Shown here piece by piece: positions 25,271 through 35,699 of a DNA stretch of 35,951 nucleotides. The notes beneath the pieces are model-generated. The model saw nothing but the letters and a program-made list of their open reading frames with translations. It was not told the origin of the DNA and ran no database searches. The stretch comes from Spirogloea muscicola (Eukaryota; Streptophyta; Zygnematophyceae; Spirogloeales; Spirogloeaceae). The position numbers and the translations under genes were made by a program. Within the stretch, counting starts at the first letter, position 1; every line of letters starts with the position of its first letter. The stretch covers positions 391,070-427,020 of the forward strand of contig WELB01000111.1 of assembly GCA_009602725.1 (NCBI GenBank). Reading direction: 5' to 3'.

Positions 25271-28200
25271 TCAGCCAGTATTCCGCATGTTACTTGCAAT
25301 GGCCTTGATAGTCCTGATCAGCGGCTTCTCCCAGAGAAGCTTCTCTTCCTCGGTCAATGTGGGATCACGTCTCCTTCCCAATAGAATGACCTGGCACGAG
25401 GGGCTGTCGCTCTCAGAAGTAGCAAAGGAAGAGCAGCTCCACCAGAATGGCAGATCGTGCATGGCGCTCTTGCAACCACAGAGTGATGGAGATGGCTTAG
25501 TATACCTGGATGTGATTTAAAGGATCTAGGTATTTGCGTCGGGTTTCAAAGGAGTTCTTGAGGAGGCGATTGTCCTCCTCTAAAGAGTTTTGTTGAGCAA
25601 TCATGAGGAACTGCAAGCAAGTTGCTCCAGAATAGTCAGCCCTCCACCACAAAGTCCGTCAACAGGCATGGCCCCTCAATCTGCTGAGTGCAGCCTGGCA
25701 AGTGATGTGTGTACCTGGGACTTGGTCAGGTCGTACTCTGCTAAGACAAGGTCGTAGATGAGCTTCTGAGTGATCCGGTTGCTGCGCAGAGGCACCAAGG
25801 CCACCAGTGCGGAAAGTCAACTTAAGGACAAGAAACTGGCACAGCTGTTGGAGGCTGAGAAGCAGATCCCAAGTGCATTGAACATCTCTGCACTATCTGC
25901 AACAATGTAGCTACTCCCGACAACACTATCCTTCTTATCATCTTACAAGAGAAATCACTTACCTGCAGAGGCTGGAGTACTCATTAGCAATCTCCATGGA
26001 AGCCTTGAAAAGCGCCATCTGCTGACAGATGAAGCATGTTGTCAAGTCAACTGCAGGTCACCCTAAAAGCCCAAGCTGGCAATGTGGTCTTGAGGCTGCT
26101 ACTCAATACAAGCACATATAAGGACTGGCACGCAGTCGGTACAGCAGACTCGCTGGTGCCAATCCCATCACAGTCAGATTTCAAGCTGTTGCTCAGAGCA
26201 ACGGAGAAATAGGAAGTAGGACTTGACCTGCACATTGGAAAGGAAGTTGCGGAAGAAAGGCCAGTCTATGTACATTCTCTGGAGCTCCTGTATGCGAACT
26301 GGATGATTCTCGGTGTAGCCAAGAATGCCAGAGCCGACTCCAAACCATGCTGGTAGAGTTACTCGCGACTGCGATCATTCACAAGCCATGTGGCACTGTC
26401 AAACTTGGTGGTAGCTACAACCAGCCTGTGAAGTGCGATGCGCACAAGCCCAGCAAGCTTGTGTGCATGTGTAACCCTGTTGAGACTTGCAGGTGAGACT
26501 CCCATCAACAGCCCAGAATACATAGCTGCCACATCCTGCACCTTGTGTGCAGCGTTTCCAGTTATTCTGGGCTTTGGATTGCAGAGAAGCATGTTGCAAC
26601 TTTCTGCTGGCATCAATCAGAGCATTGAAGCAAATTTCCAATCAACCGCAAAGAAAAGCATGCTGCCAGTTCTGCACCTGAGCCCAGCCGAAGACCCACG
26701 GGATTGCTCGGAGGCTTGATTTGTCTCGTACAGATGACTGTCTCCTCGATGGCCTACTGCCAATGTTCATCAAGTTGACCTCATTGACAACAGTGGCCTC
26801 GTAGAAGTAGTCATAGAAACCCTCAGTGTCATCTGTCAAATCCCTGTACGCCTTCTGGGCATTGCTGGCTATCGTTGTCATGATGTCATAATACTGCACC
26901 AATATTGAGAGAGTGGTCATGATAATTGTCAGTCTGGCAGCAAAATGCCCATGAGAAGACAAGTGCATGCAAGCTAGAAAGCGCCACTGAGCAGGCATGT
27001 GCGCTCCCACCAAATACTTTGCCCTTACTAACAAATGACTGAAGTGGTGCATGCCTGCTGCGGTACGTCAGCATTTGCCCTGGTAGCTGGGTGGCTCGCT
27101 TTCAGCAACCCGGTGATTCCCACCTGCCAAGATTATAGTGCGCTGCTCACAACAGAGTAACAAGCACTAACAACACAAAGACAGCACTGCCATAGTCAAC
27201 AACTATAACAAGTGCGGTCCATCTCCATCTGCAACGTGAGTGACACCTTCGTCCTGCCCCATGCTATCGTCTATGGCATGTCACACGCATTCCTTGGACA
27301 TGCAGCCAGGACTATGCCATCACCAGACGCACAGTGAGCTCAAAAGTGGCTGTCTCTGCATTCCCATAGCGGTAAGTGATGACCTCCCCTTGCTCTGTGA
27401 ACTTGATCTTCCCCGCCACTGATCCTGCAGGCTGCACATCGATGCCAAGATCTGCCTCAGGTAAGAGGGTGGATGGAGTAGATTCTGTTGCCATTTCATG
27501 GCACTTGCCTTGCTGCCACCAAGTCACTCAATCTGATACACACAGGGAGCCTGCGAAGATACTCCTCATCTTCAGTGCAGACCTCATGTCACAATGACAT
27601 ACCTGAGCAAGCACTGACTCGTGTGTTGGCCCGGCTCCTCGCCCCACCGTTCCACCTCTGCCATGGAAGATCCTTGACTTGACACCGGCTGATATTGTTA
27701 TCTCCCTGATCACCTCCTGGGCTTTGTAGAGGTTGTAGGCACTGGCCGTGATGCCGCCGTCTTTGCAGGAGTCTGAGTACCCGAGCATGACCTCCTGCTC
27801 AGAACCAGAAGTAGCAGGCTCGTGTGGTGTGAGAGCCCAAGCTTTGTCTCTGGGCGCTGGTAGTCATCCCACTTTGATGATGTGTGCTTGGCAAGCCAGC
27901 AGGCAATGCTGCGGAGCTCCTGAGATCCTACCTGGATACCGCCCGAGGAAGCCAGGATATCCTGGTAGGTTGGATTGTGCAGCAAAGATGCCAAAGCCTC
28001 TGGCATGTGCTGTCAAGGGGCAACGGGCATGCAGGCAGCTGGCATTGATAAGCCACACGTCTCTCAGCGTGACACGTACTTCCTTTTGAGCGTGTACTTA
28101 TGCTTGTCTCACTTGACAGAAACCTGAACACGGCTTTGCTCGGGTCAATTAGCCGTTCTTGCAGGAGAGCTGGCGGTGCAAAAGAACAAGCATGGCTTGC

Positions 28201-31200
28201 ATCAGATGACCTGTGTCTCACCTCCAAATCTGGGATCGTCTCAAAGAGGGGAGCAACAACAATGCGTGACTGCCACTTTCCATCCCCGTCCTTGAATATC
28301 AGGTCTCGGCATGCAAACCACGCCAAGAACAACACCTGGAAGTAGGAAAGAAGCAGCACTGGCCTCAAATGTCTCAAATGATGTTGCTCTTCATGACTCA
28401 GAGCCATGTGAACCCACAGGGTCGCAAAAGAGAACAATGACCTCACCTCCAAGATGTGGGAGGACTGCCGCGTCATGGATATCACGTAAGAAGCAACTGC
28501 TCGAGGCCCGAGCATGTCCATTATATTTGCGCAGCTCTCCAGAACCGCAACAACCTGCTGCGTTCCATCGGATGCGGCTTTAATAACCTCCTGCCAAGGC
28601 AACGATTGACAATGACTTTCAGCCTCTTGGATGGAGCTCTTTCCTGCCCTCCTGATGCAGATAACATTGCGGGAATGCTGAGATGCAAAACTGGAGGAAC
28701 GCATGGCTGTGAGTGGTAGTCACTTGTACAGCTTGAAGATAGATAGCTGCAGACCTCTCTCTTTCCGTATGGAGCAGGCTGCTGAAGGTAGCCCTCCAGG
28801 ACAGCCATGCGCTGCTGGTTGTCAAGCTCCAGATAGTCCTTGCTGCAGCCTAACAAGTGCAAGCACTCTGCCACAGCCTGTGAAAATGACAGGGACGAGG
28901 CTTGATTGAGATTCTCGCTGGTTTCTAATCAACTGCAGGCCACAATACCATGTCAGGCACCTTGGGCTGCTTACATGGTTGCTATCATCATGTGAAATAC
29001 AATCGTGATTTGCGAACGTGGTGGTGCCCAACCTCTGAATGCACACTTGACTCTTGCCGCACATCGAGTGCACACAAGAAGAACCCAAATGTCTCAGCCA
29101 GGCGGATGAGGTCCTTCAGCTTGCTATCTGCTGATCGCTGGTCACCATTGGCCCTCAAGGATGCCTAGCCCAAATGCACCATGACTATGTCAAAATGTGC
29201 TCCATACGTGTGCGACTAGTGGTCTCCTGTCAGCAACAAGAAGTGATTGACCCATGACATCCTCAACAGCACGGAAACTGTAGAAATAGCATAGGTGTGC
29301 TGCCTGCATTGAAGTATCACATCAACTATTCAGATCAAGTGACTCGGCTGCACTCCTTTCTTGTGAAGTCACAAGGTGCTGTTGCAGTGCAAATAGAAGC
29401 GCACATCAATGAGGCGCAAATCCTGCAAGAAATCGATCTCGCACAGATATGCATCCTTGTGGGGGTCCAGGCCTTCAATGTCGTCGATGTTGTACTCGTC
29501 GTCAAGCAGCAGAAGCTAGGAGCAGAAAAGCACAGCTACAGCTTGTGTGATTAAAAACGTTATTGTTGTCACTGCCACCCCTGGAATCATGGAGCATCAA
29601 CAGCCATCTCTCCAGCTCACGCATTTACAGAATACAGAAATGACGGAAAGGCCTGGCTCTCGATACCCGTTACTTACCTCACTGGCCACACCATCTTTTG
29701 AGAGCTGTCGCAGGTGCTGATTGACCATGCGAACATTCTGCTCCAGCCGGTGCCGCATCACGCGGAACTTCAGCCGGTATGGCTCCTGCATTGATGAGGC
29801 TGGAGACTGAGAGCCCTGCCAATGGAACCAACTCTATCTGCAATATCTTGCTTTAGCTACCACAGATTGTCTGCAATGCTCACTTGGCAGGGATACTGAC
29901 CTGATCAAATAGGTTGGCATCACCACCACGTATACTGCTCAAGACATCTGCATCCTTCTCTAGGGCGTCTAGGAGCTCAGGTGAGACATTGCAGATATGT
30001 AGAGAGTGCGTCAACATGTCCTACAACGGTCATCAGATCATCGAGCCAGGACTGTGTGAGGATTGTGTATGCTGTCCTGCAATTGTCATCAATTCGTCGA
30101 GCCAGGACCGCTCATCAAGCCAGGACAACTCATACTGCAGCATCCAGTGAGGGGAGCAGGCAGCATCACAGCAAGATACAACAAGGGAGAGGAAAGCCGT
30201 ATGCATTGTCACCTGGCAGGCGCGACAACGGCGAATGTACTCTGCAAGGATCAGACGGCTTTGCAGCAGTGCAGCCATTTCTGTTGTCTCGGGTAACACT
30301 GCCAAGCAGTAGCCGACATGATTTCTGACCACGTCAAGTCTTGACCTTGTGAGCTCATGCCTTTGCTGTCTTCTTCAGCTTGCACACACCAGGCGGAAAG
30401 CTCAGGAGAGCCACATGGCACGTATCACCTTGACTAGCACAAGCTTGGAATGCTTAGGAAAGGGCGGCGGCAAGCATACCAAATGGGTTGCCATCTCGGT
30501 CTCCCCCAATCCATGAGCCGAATTTTATCAAGCTAGGGACTTGCAGGCCAGCATTTGGATAGACATGCTGCCATTGACAAAGAGACAGTGAGCTCTTAAC
30601 GGAAAAGTCTTGCTCTTTGGCAATGATAGTCAAGCACAAGTCACAATCAATTCCGGTTTGCTGTTCATTGGTGCTTTAGCTCACTTGAAGCTCACAAGTG
30701 CTCCTTCCTGCAAGTCATGCCTCAGTCGCAAGGCAGGTCGCTGTGGCTGGCACCTGAAGCACCCCTCGCAAGCAAACAGTGTACTATTTTGCCTTGTCTG
30801 AGCATGCAAAGTTGATACGTCAGCGAGGAGTGCTGACCCTTATTGAATTCTCGGCATATCTGTAGGTGGTGCAGACGGCCTCAAAAAGGGAGTAACGGAA
30901 GTAGTCAAGGCCAGTCTGTATCTCCTCCAAGACTGTCGGTTTCTTGCCCCTCATTTCGTCTGTTCTCCACAGAATCTCGATCTGCATCACCCAACAAAAG
31001 AAGGACATGGGGGGCCAGTCGAGTCTGTCATCTTCTAGCCTGCTATCACTGCAAAGTACATGATCAGCTACACAGCAGGAAGGCATTTGTGACCGAGGCC
31101 ACGCAGCAGGAGGATACAATCAGTTCACCTCTGCATCGACCTCAACATCGATCTCAGATCTTTGGGCTGCACTAAGTCGTGGATCCTGCCATCGTCAAAT

Positions 31201-33426
31201 CCACTGTTGCCATCTCAGACCTAAGTGGTACAGCCACAAATCCATTGTGTACATTTGCTGACTGATTTATACTAGCACCCATCTTAAGATAGGCCTTCTC
31301 ATGGAAAGCAGAGTCACGTACCTATTACCCATCTCCCTTATTGCAGAGACCAGAGGCACAGACCTATTGAGAGGTACAGCATCATACAAGCAATCACAAG
31401 CTGGTTACCTCTGTATGTGTCAGAGGAAGTCAAGGAATGCCCACCTCACGAGAATGACAGAGCACAAAAATGCGATGTAGGCAAGTCAGGATCTCCCTTC
31501 GTCGCGCCTCAGTTGGGTGGGCAGTGAGCACAGGATAATACTGGCAAGTGGCAGTGAACGGAATGTATAAGTCCTCTATGAAGCTTCCGTGCATCTCCAG
31601 ACTGCTGTCTCAGCAAAGACACGAAGCCTGGGTAGGGAGCTAAGCCACTTCAATGACAGCTTGACTATGGAGGTGCTAGAGACCCCGGGTGAAAGTAACA
31701 ACCTAGGCCTAGAAATTAGATTGTTGTCAAATGCAACCGGTTGGCTCATAAATTCTTTTCCGAGGGCGTAGACTATTCAGCCTGATGACTGTTGATTCTC
31801 AGAGTCTACCTCAGAAGTAGGACGGTACGACTAAAAAGCACACCTCGCTTGGTGTATTGCCTAGCAAAGACACGTGGGATGTTGGCCACTGAACGGGTGG
31901 TGCAAACTTGTATCATCTGACCTCAAGACGATTCAAGAGTAGTTGAAGCTCCTTCGGAGGAACATCAAGACTCCGGAATAGCCGTAGCGTGTGGTCAAAG
32001 GAGGCATACCACAAAGGTGTGGCAGATTGGCTTGCCCAGACTTGCTCTCTTCTTGTCCGGTGTGCATGGGCTTCATCAGCAACGTTCAGTAAGGAAGAGT
32101 ACACGTAATACAAGCGTATCACCCCGTTCAGCTGAAGAAGTGAGTTACGGGTCCTCTCAGTGATCATGTGATGCACGACAGACGATTCATACGTTCAAAA
32201 TGAGCCCCGAACCTCTCCACGTTGTTGTGGTACTCTGCCGGTGAGCTTGCGTCAGACAAGTTTTGCATGCCATACCTGCTTGAGGAAAGAAACCATGAGT
32301 GCGTACCGTGGGCTCGTCCATTTTGTCAATGTAGCGAAGGAGTTCGGCACGCTTGCGAGGGTCCTCCTTGTCTCTGAGGGCCTCGAATCCCCGCTGGAGC
32401 GTGTTGGCCTGCAAATGTGAGGGGCATTACATGTGGCTTACCACACAGAGAAAAAAGGCAGCTGCAAAGGTACGACCAGCTATTTGCAGCCAATGAGGGC
32501 TACTCTTGGCATGTGTGCAGCAGCGCTTGAGTGCATAACCTACCGCTTCTAATATACGACTTTCTCCGTACTCCTCAACGACCTTCTCCAATCGTGACGT
32601 GAGGAAAGAGATCTGAAAGAAAATCAATCGCGCCCGCCCCTTTCAAATGCAGTAGTGAGCATGCTACTGTAGCAGGAGTTCTTGCAAACAGTGTCACCGG
32701 GGTCATCTGCTGCTATAGCATAATGACAGCGACAACAAAGCAAGCCCTTCTCGGGGTGCTCAGTGCCGGCTAGGCCATCAGCCAGTTTTGGCCAACCTGT
32801 TCTGTGAGCCTCGAGTCATCCTTCGAGGTTGCAATAAGCTTGCGAGTCTCCAGCTTCTTCATGATGCTGTCCTGAACACTAGCCCACTTGTCTTGGGCCA
32901 CAGCACCATCAGTTTCCAGATCCAGCACAACAAAAACGTCCAGTACACTGTTGTTTTGAGTCATAAGTCGCGCACTCTGCACACTGCAGGGGCCCACTCT
33001 TGTTAGGAGCCTGCATGGCACTGCAAATCCTTGAGCATTGCATCAGTCGCATGACCTAGCCTCGAGAGCACACAATGACTGCCACCCTGCGCAGTGTACA
33101 ATGATGTGATGGGAAGGGGAGTCGAGACTTGCCCGATTCCCATCTCGCTAAAAGTAGCAGAGATGTCGGCCAAGAGATTCTCTTGGTTCACTCCTTGTAC
33201 TACAATAACCGTGGTGCCTGGTGAGCTCTCGTTGTCAAATCGGACAAGAAAGTCACCGTTCACTGCGAGGGTTGTCGCAGCGGGTACATCGTCCTCCAGT
33301 TGGACTGCAGCACCAACTTCTGCAGCTAGAGCTGCAACAGTGCCATTGTCAGGTGGCGACTGCTGATGTGGAGCTGAGCTCGTGGTGTCCAAATTGGGGA
33401 GTGCTTCCGTTCTCCAAGGTATGTTC
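25271..33426 (-). CDS. PPC: PEP carboxylase, bacterial-type-like, with N-terminal ACT domain (5' partial)
   Basis: Carboxylates phosphoenolpyruvate to oxaloacetate. About 26 exons are recognisable on the minus strand. Those I could place exactly: 33133-33426, 32797-32983, 32544-32612, 32307-32408, 31922-32131, 31445-31540, 31129-31185, 30838-30981 and 30480-30567; at the 3' end 25506-25610 and 25271-25390. The rest lie near 30.3, 29.95, 29.75, 29.45, 29.1, 28.8, 28.5, 28.3, 27.95, 27.7, 27.4, 26.8, 26.3, 26.0 and 25.75 kb. PEPC motifs: [13 protein letters not shown] (catalytic His), [65 protein letters not shown], and the C-terminus NMRNTG. The RNTG ending is that of bacterial-type PEPCs; plant-type enzymes end QNTG. 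The first two exons encode an ACT domain joined in phase. The start codon is not found; the first listed exon begins mid-codon. Confidence 0.9.
32797..33426 (-). other. ACT domain encoded by the first PEPC exons
   Basis: The two exons (33133-33426, 32797-32983) encode a Pro/Ser/Ala-rich lead, then [64 protein letters not shown] and [10 protein letters not shown]. The alternation VIVVQG / NLLADI / F.E.GI.V..AR / VLDVFVVLD is the beta-alpha-beta-beta-alpha pattern of ACT domains, as in plant ACR proteins and bacterial GlnD. ACT domains bind amino acids or other small ligands and regulate enzymes. The intron between the halves has a GC donor with the classic GCAAGT consensus. The second exon ends in phase 0, and the next exon continues into the helical N-terminus of PEPC. 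Identification as an ACT fold rests on pattern recognition only. Confidence 0.78.
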
Positions 33427-34420
33427 CTGCAATAAAGTTGCGGCTCACAGTGCTTGTTGAAGACTCTGACATTGCAACAATTTGGTTGCAGATCTCAGAA
33501 GCTTCGGTCGATATCGCAGCGCAGCAGGATGGCAACTACTGTTCAAGCTCCACAGCCCATTGCTTGCTCTCCTACAGGTCTCCCAGCGAAATGCCAGCTG
33601 TAGCAGGCCCTGTGAGCAGTGTGGGCTCTGGTCATGCGTGCTTGCACCAGGCCTGCTGAACTACTGCAATGTACGAGGCATGCTGCCTTTGGGAGTGTCC
33701 TTGCTTGATCAACACCAAGTCAAGGCTGCACCTTGCATGAGGCCTGCAGTTGCTGCACCCAGGCAGCCAAGGTCGAGGTCGAGCGGCAGCTGTGCTACCT
33801 GCAGAGCAGCTTTCCCGCTGCATGGCTGCTTCCATCTGCACCAGAGGCCAGTGCTGCTTCTCTGTGATGAAGAGGGAGTGACCATGGCTCGTCGACTGCC
33901 GAGCCGGCTGGCTGTGTCGGACGGCTGTCCGCTCACCAGTGGAGCGCGCGCCGCTCCGCGCTTTCCAGAGGTGTGCATGAGGCTGCCGTGGCTTTTGGCG
34001 GGCTCAGCAACGCCGCTGGCACGAGCAGGAGAGCGTGGGCCTGCAGAGTGCGCCCGGTTCCGAGTGGAGCTGGAGCACGGGGTGCCCGACCTGCAGCAAT
34101 GTGAGTCGGCACGAGGTTAGCGAGGGTCGTCCGCAGTCGCTGCTGGCACAGGGGCTGCGGAGGAAAGCACAGGGGCGCGGGCGTGGTGACGAGCAGAGCT
34201 GGTGGGGCGCTGCGGGGGCGGGAGGGGCCGGAGGCACCTGCAAGCCAGAGCCGCGGCGGCGGCGGCCGGAGCAGCAGGCGGCGCAGAGGCGGCCATGGTG
34301 GGGGGCCGCAGGGGCAGGGCAGCTCCTGCCCGGGGGGAGTGGCCAGCTTGCCCGGGCCTCCGGGCCTCCGGGCTGTGGACCGTGGGCCCGTGCCGACGGG
34401 GCGGCTGGGGGGCTCATTCT
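33427..34420. other. Region upstream of PEPC
   Basis: It should contain the PEPC promoter and its missing 5' exon or exons on the minus strand, since the first recognised exon starts mid-codon after a TTGCAG acceptor. I could not choose a start: candidate ATGs on the minus strand near 33.47 and 33.98 kb do not give a matching splice phase. Plus-strand open frames here have low-complexity composition and no known motif. Positions 34200-34420 are very GC-rich. Confidence 0.4.
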
Positions 34421-34650
34421 CTTTGTTCTCTCTTTGGGTACTAATGTCATCTTAGGTACCTTAGATTAGGTCTCCGTATTATGTAGCATTGTTTAGTCTG
34501 CACTCGACTCTGCCTGAACAATGTATTGGCTTGAATTGGCCTCCCTTTCAATTCATGCGCCCCGCGCGCCTTCTCTCTCTTTGTGCATTCCTTGTTTGGG
34601 CTGGCTGTTCCAGCCCATATCCTCAATGGGCGAGCCCTTTCCTTCCTTCA
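34421..34650 (+). repeat. Retroelement 3' module plus type 2 hairpin unit
   Basis: The degenerate end of an ORF (LFGY then stop, about 34430-34442) is followed by the 140-base 3' module at 34440-34579 (from TACTAATGTCATCTTAGG to GCGCCTTCTCTCT). A type 2 hairpin unit comes next, with a perfect stem (GGGCTGG 34598-34604, CCAGCCC 34610-34616) and ATCCTCAATGGGCGAGC. The module therefore sits between the element's stop codon and the hairpin unit. Confidence 0.85.
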
Positions 34651-34965
34651 TTCTGGTCGCCCTGGGCTGGCGCCTCACAGCCTCCTGCAAGCCTCCTACA
34701 TCGTCGTGTGTTTCTGCCGTGGTTTGCAGTGTGGTTCCCTTCTCGTCCTTGGCTTGAAGAAAGGGCTCGCCCATAGAAGAAGTGGCACTCCCAATGGGGG
34801 CAAGGGCTGCGAAAAGCCAGCCCAACAAGAATTGACAAAAGTTCGAAGGGGCCGAAAAAGCGTGGAGCAGCTGCAAGCAGCCATAGAGAAGAGGGGCTGG
34901 CGTCCTTGGCTGTGGACATTGTCCATTCTTGTTGGGCTGGCTTTGGGCGACCACTTTCTTCCTGC
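34650..34965. repeat. Mosaic of hairpin units in opposite orientations
   Basis: A plus-strand GGGCTGGC...CACAGCC box at about 34661-34681 is followed by minus-strand pieces: AAGGGCTCGCCCAT (type 2 right end), then a type 1 unit at 34770-34870. A minus half of a type 3 unit ending at the stem (about 34880-34900) comes next, then a plus type 3 unit from about 34908 (GTGGACATTGTCCATTC, GGGCTGGC at 34934). Several junctions fall at or beside the hairpin stem. Confidence 0.65.
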
Positions 34966-35149
34966 AGGCCCCCCTCTCTTACACACGCACCCGTCTTTGC
35001 GGCTGCTGCCGGGGCAGGCAGGGCAACTGCGCCCCACGTGTGCGCCACGCGTCAGGCGCGCAGGGGCCGCTGGTGCCACGGGGGCCAGGAGACGCCCCCC
35101 CACTCCGCTTCTGTGTTTCCTGCTTTCTGCTCCATCCGGCTCCATCAGA

Positions 35150-35359
35150 CCTTGTCCATTGCTTTGGGCTCCAGCTCCCCAAGTTAGCTTGTCAGATTTG
35201 TTTGTGCTCACCCGTGGGTACTAATGTCATCTTAGGTACCTTAGATTAGGTCTCCGTATTATGTAGCCTTGTTTAGTCTGCACTCGACTCTGCCTGAACA
35301 ATGTATTGGCTTGAATTGGCCTCCCTTTCAATTCATGCGCCCCGCGCGCCTTCTCTCTT
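35150..35359 (+). repeat. Retroelement 3' end, plus arm of inverted pair
   Basis: This contains the C-terminal peptide SDLFVLTRGY and stop (about 35190-35222), followed at 35219-35359 by the 140-base 3' module. The segment 35169-35357 recurs almost unchanged in inverted orientation at 35761-35949; I noticed only two substitutions. The left part of the fragment (about 34965-35150) is not clearly homologous to the other copies. Confidence 0.85.
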
Positions 35360-35365
35360 TGGGCT

Positions 35366-35387
35366 GGGTTTAGGGTTTAGGGTTTAG
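35366..35387 (+). repeat. Interstitial telomeric repeat (TTTAGGG)
   Basis: GGG followed by two full TTTAGGG units and a partial TTTAG. TTTAGGG is the telomere repeat of plants and many green algae including Chlorella. The array sits exactly between GGCTGG (35362-35367) and CCAGCC (35388-35393), which are the stem arms of the retroelement hairpin unit, so it replaces the usual short loop. Confidence 0.9.
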
Positions 35388-35449
35388 CCAGCCACCAGTC
35401 AATCTGGCCGCGCTTCCCTCCCTATCCCGCCCATCGTATTTCATGCCCT

Positions 35450-35680
35450 TGTTGCGGAGTGCTGGTGGCCCACCACGCCGGGCGGGCACTGCTGACGTGG
35501 TCGCCACAGCTGCGGGTTGGCCCGGCTTGCGCCGCGCTCTGCCCCGCAGGCGTGGCGAGCAGGCCGACTCAACGCCGCTGGCTCGTCAGAACCCGTGCTT
35601 CGCATGCGCCTGTACCTGTTCCTCCAGCGCTCCATGGCCCACGCCCTGCGTGCTAGACGTGCTCCTAGCTGCAGCCTCTT
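35450..35680 (+). pseudogene. Retroelement tail domain fragment
   Basis: The frame around 35570-35660 reads AAGSSEPVLRMRLYLFLQRS then MAHALRARRA, clearly matching the NRMRLAVSLQRSMARALHLR segment of the 16320-17434 copy. Upstream similarity fades. The fragment has no stop-region peptide of its own; instead it runs into the inverted 3' end copy on its right. Confidence 0.65.
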
Positions 35681-35699
35681 GCTTTCGCCAAGGAGAGAA

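Noticed and set aside
32187-32250. Possible extra PEPC exon ([17 protein letters not shown] on the minus strand)
   Set aside because: Not needed. The flanking exons 32307-32408 and 31922-32131 join directly in phase 0, and no acceptor gives this peptide in phase. It remains a possible alternative exon.
33482-34120. 212-codon plus-strand open frame upstream of PEPC
   Set aside because: No recognisable motif, compositionally ordinary for GC-rich intergenic DNA, and it overlaps the region expected to hold the PEPC promoter and 5' exon.
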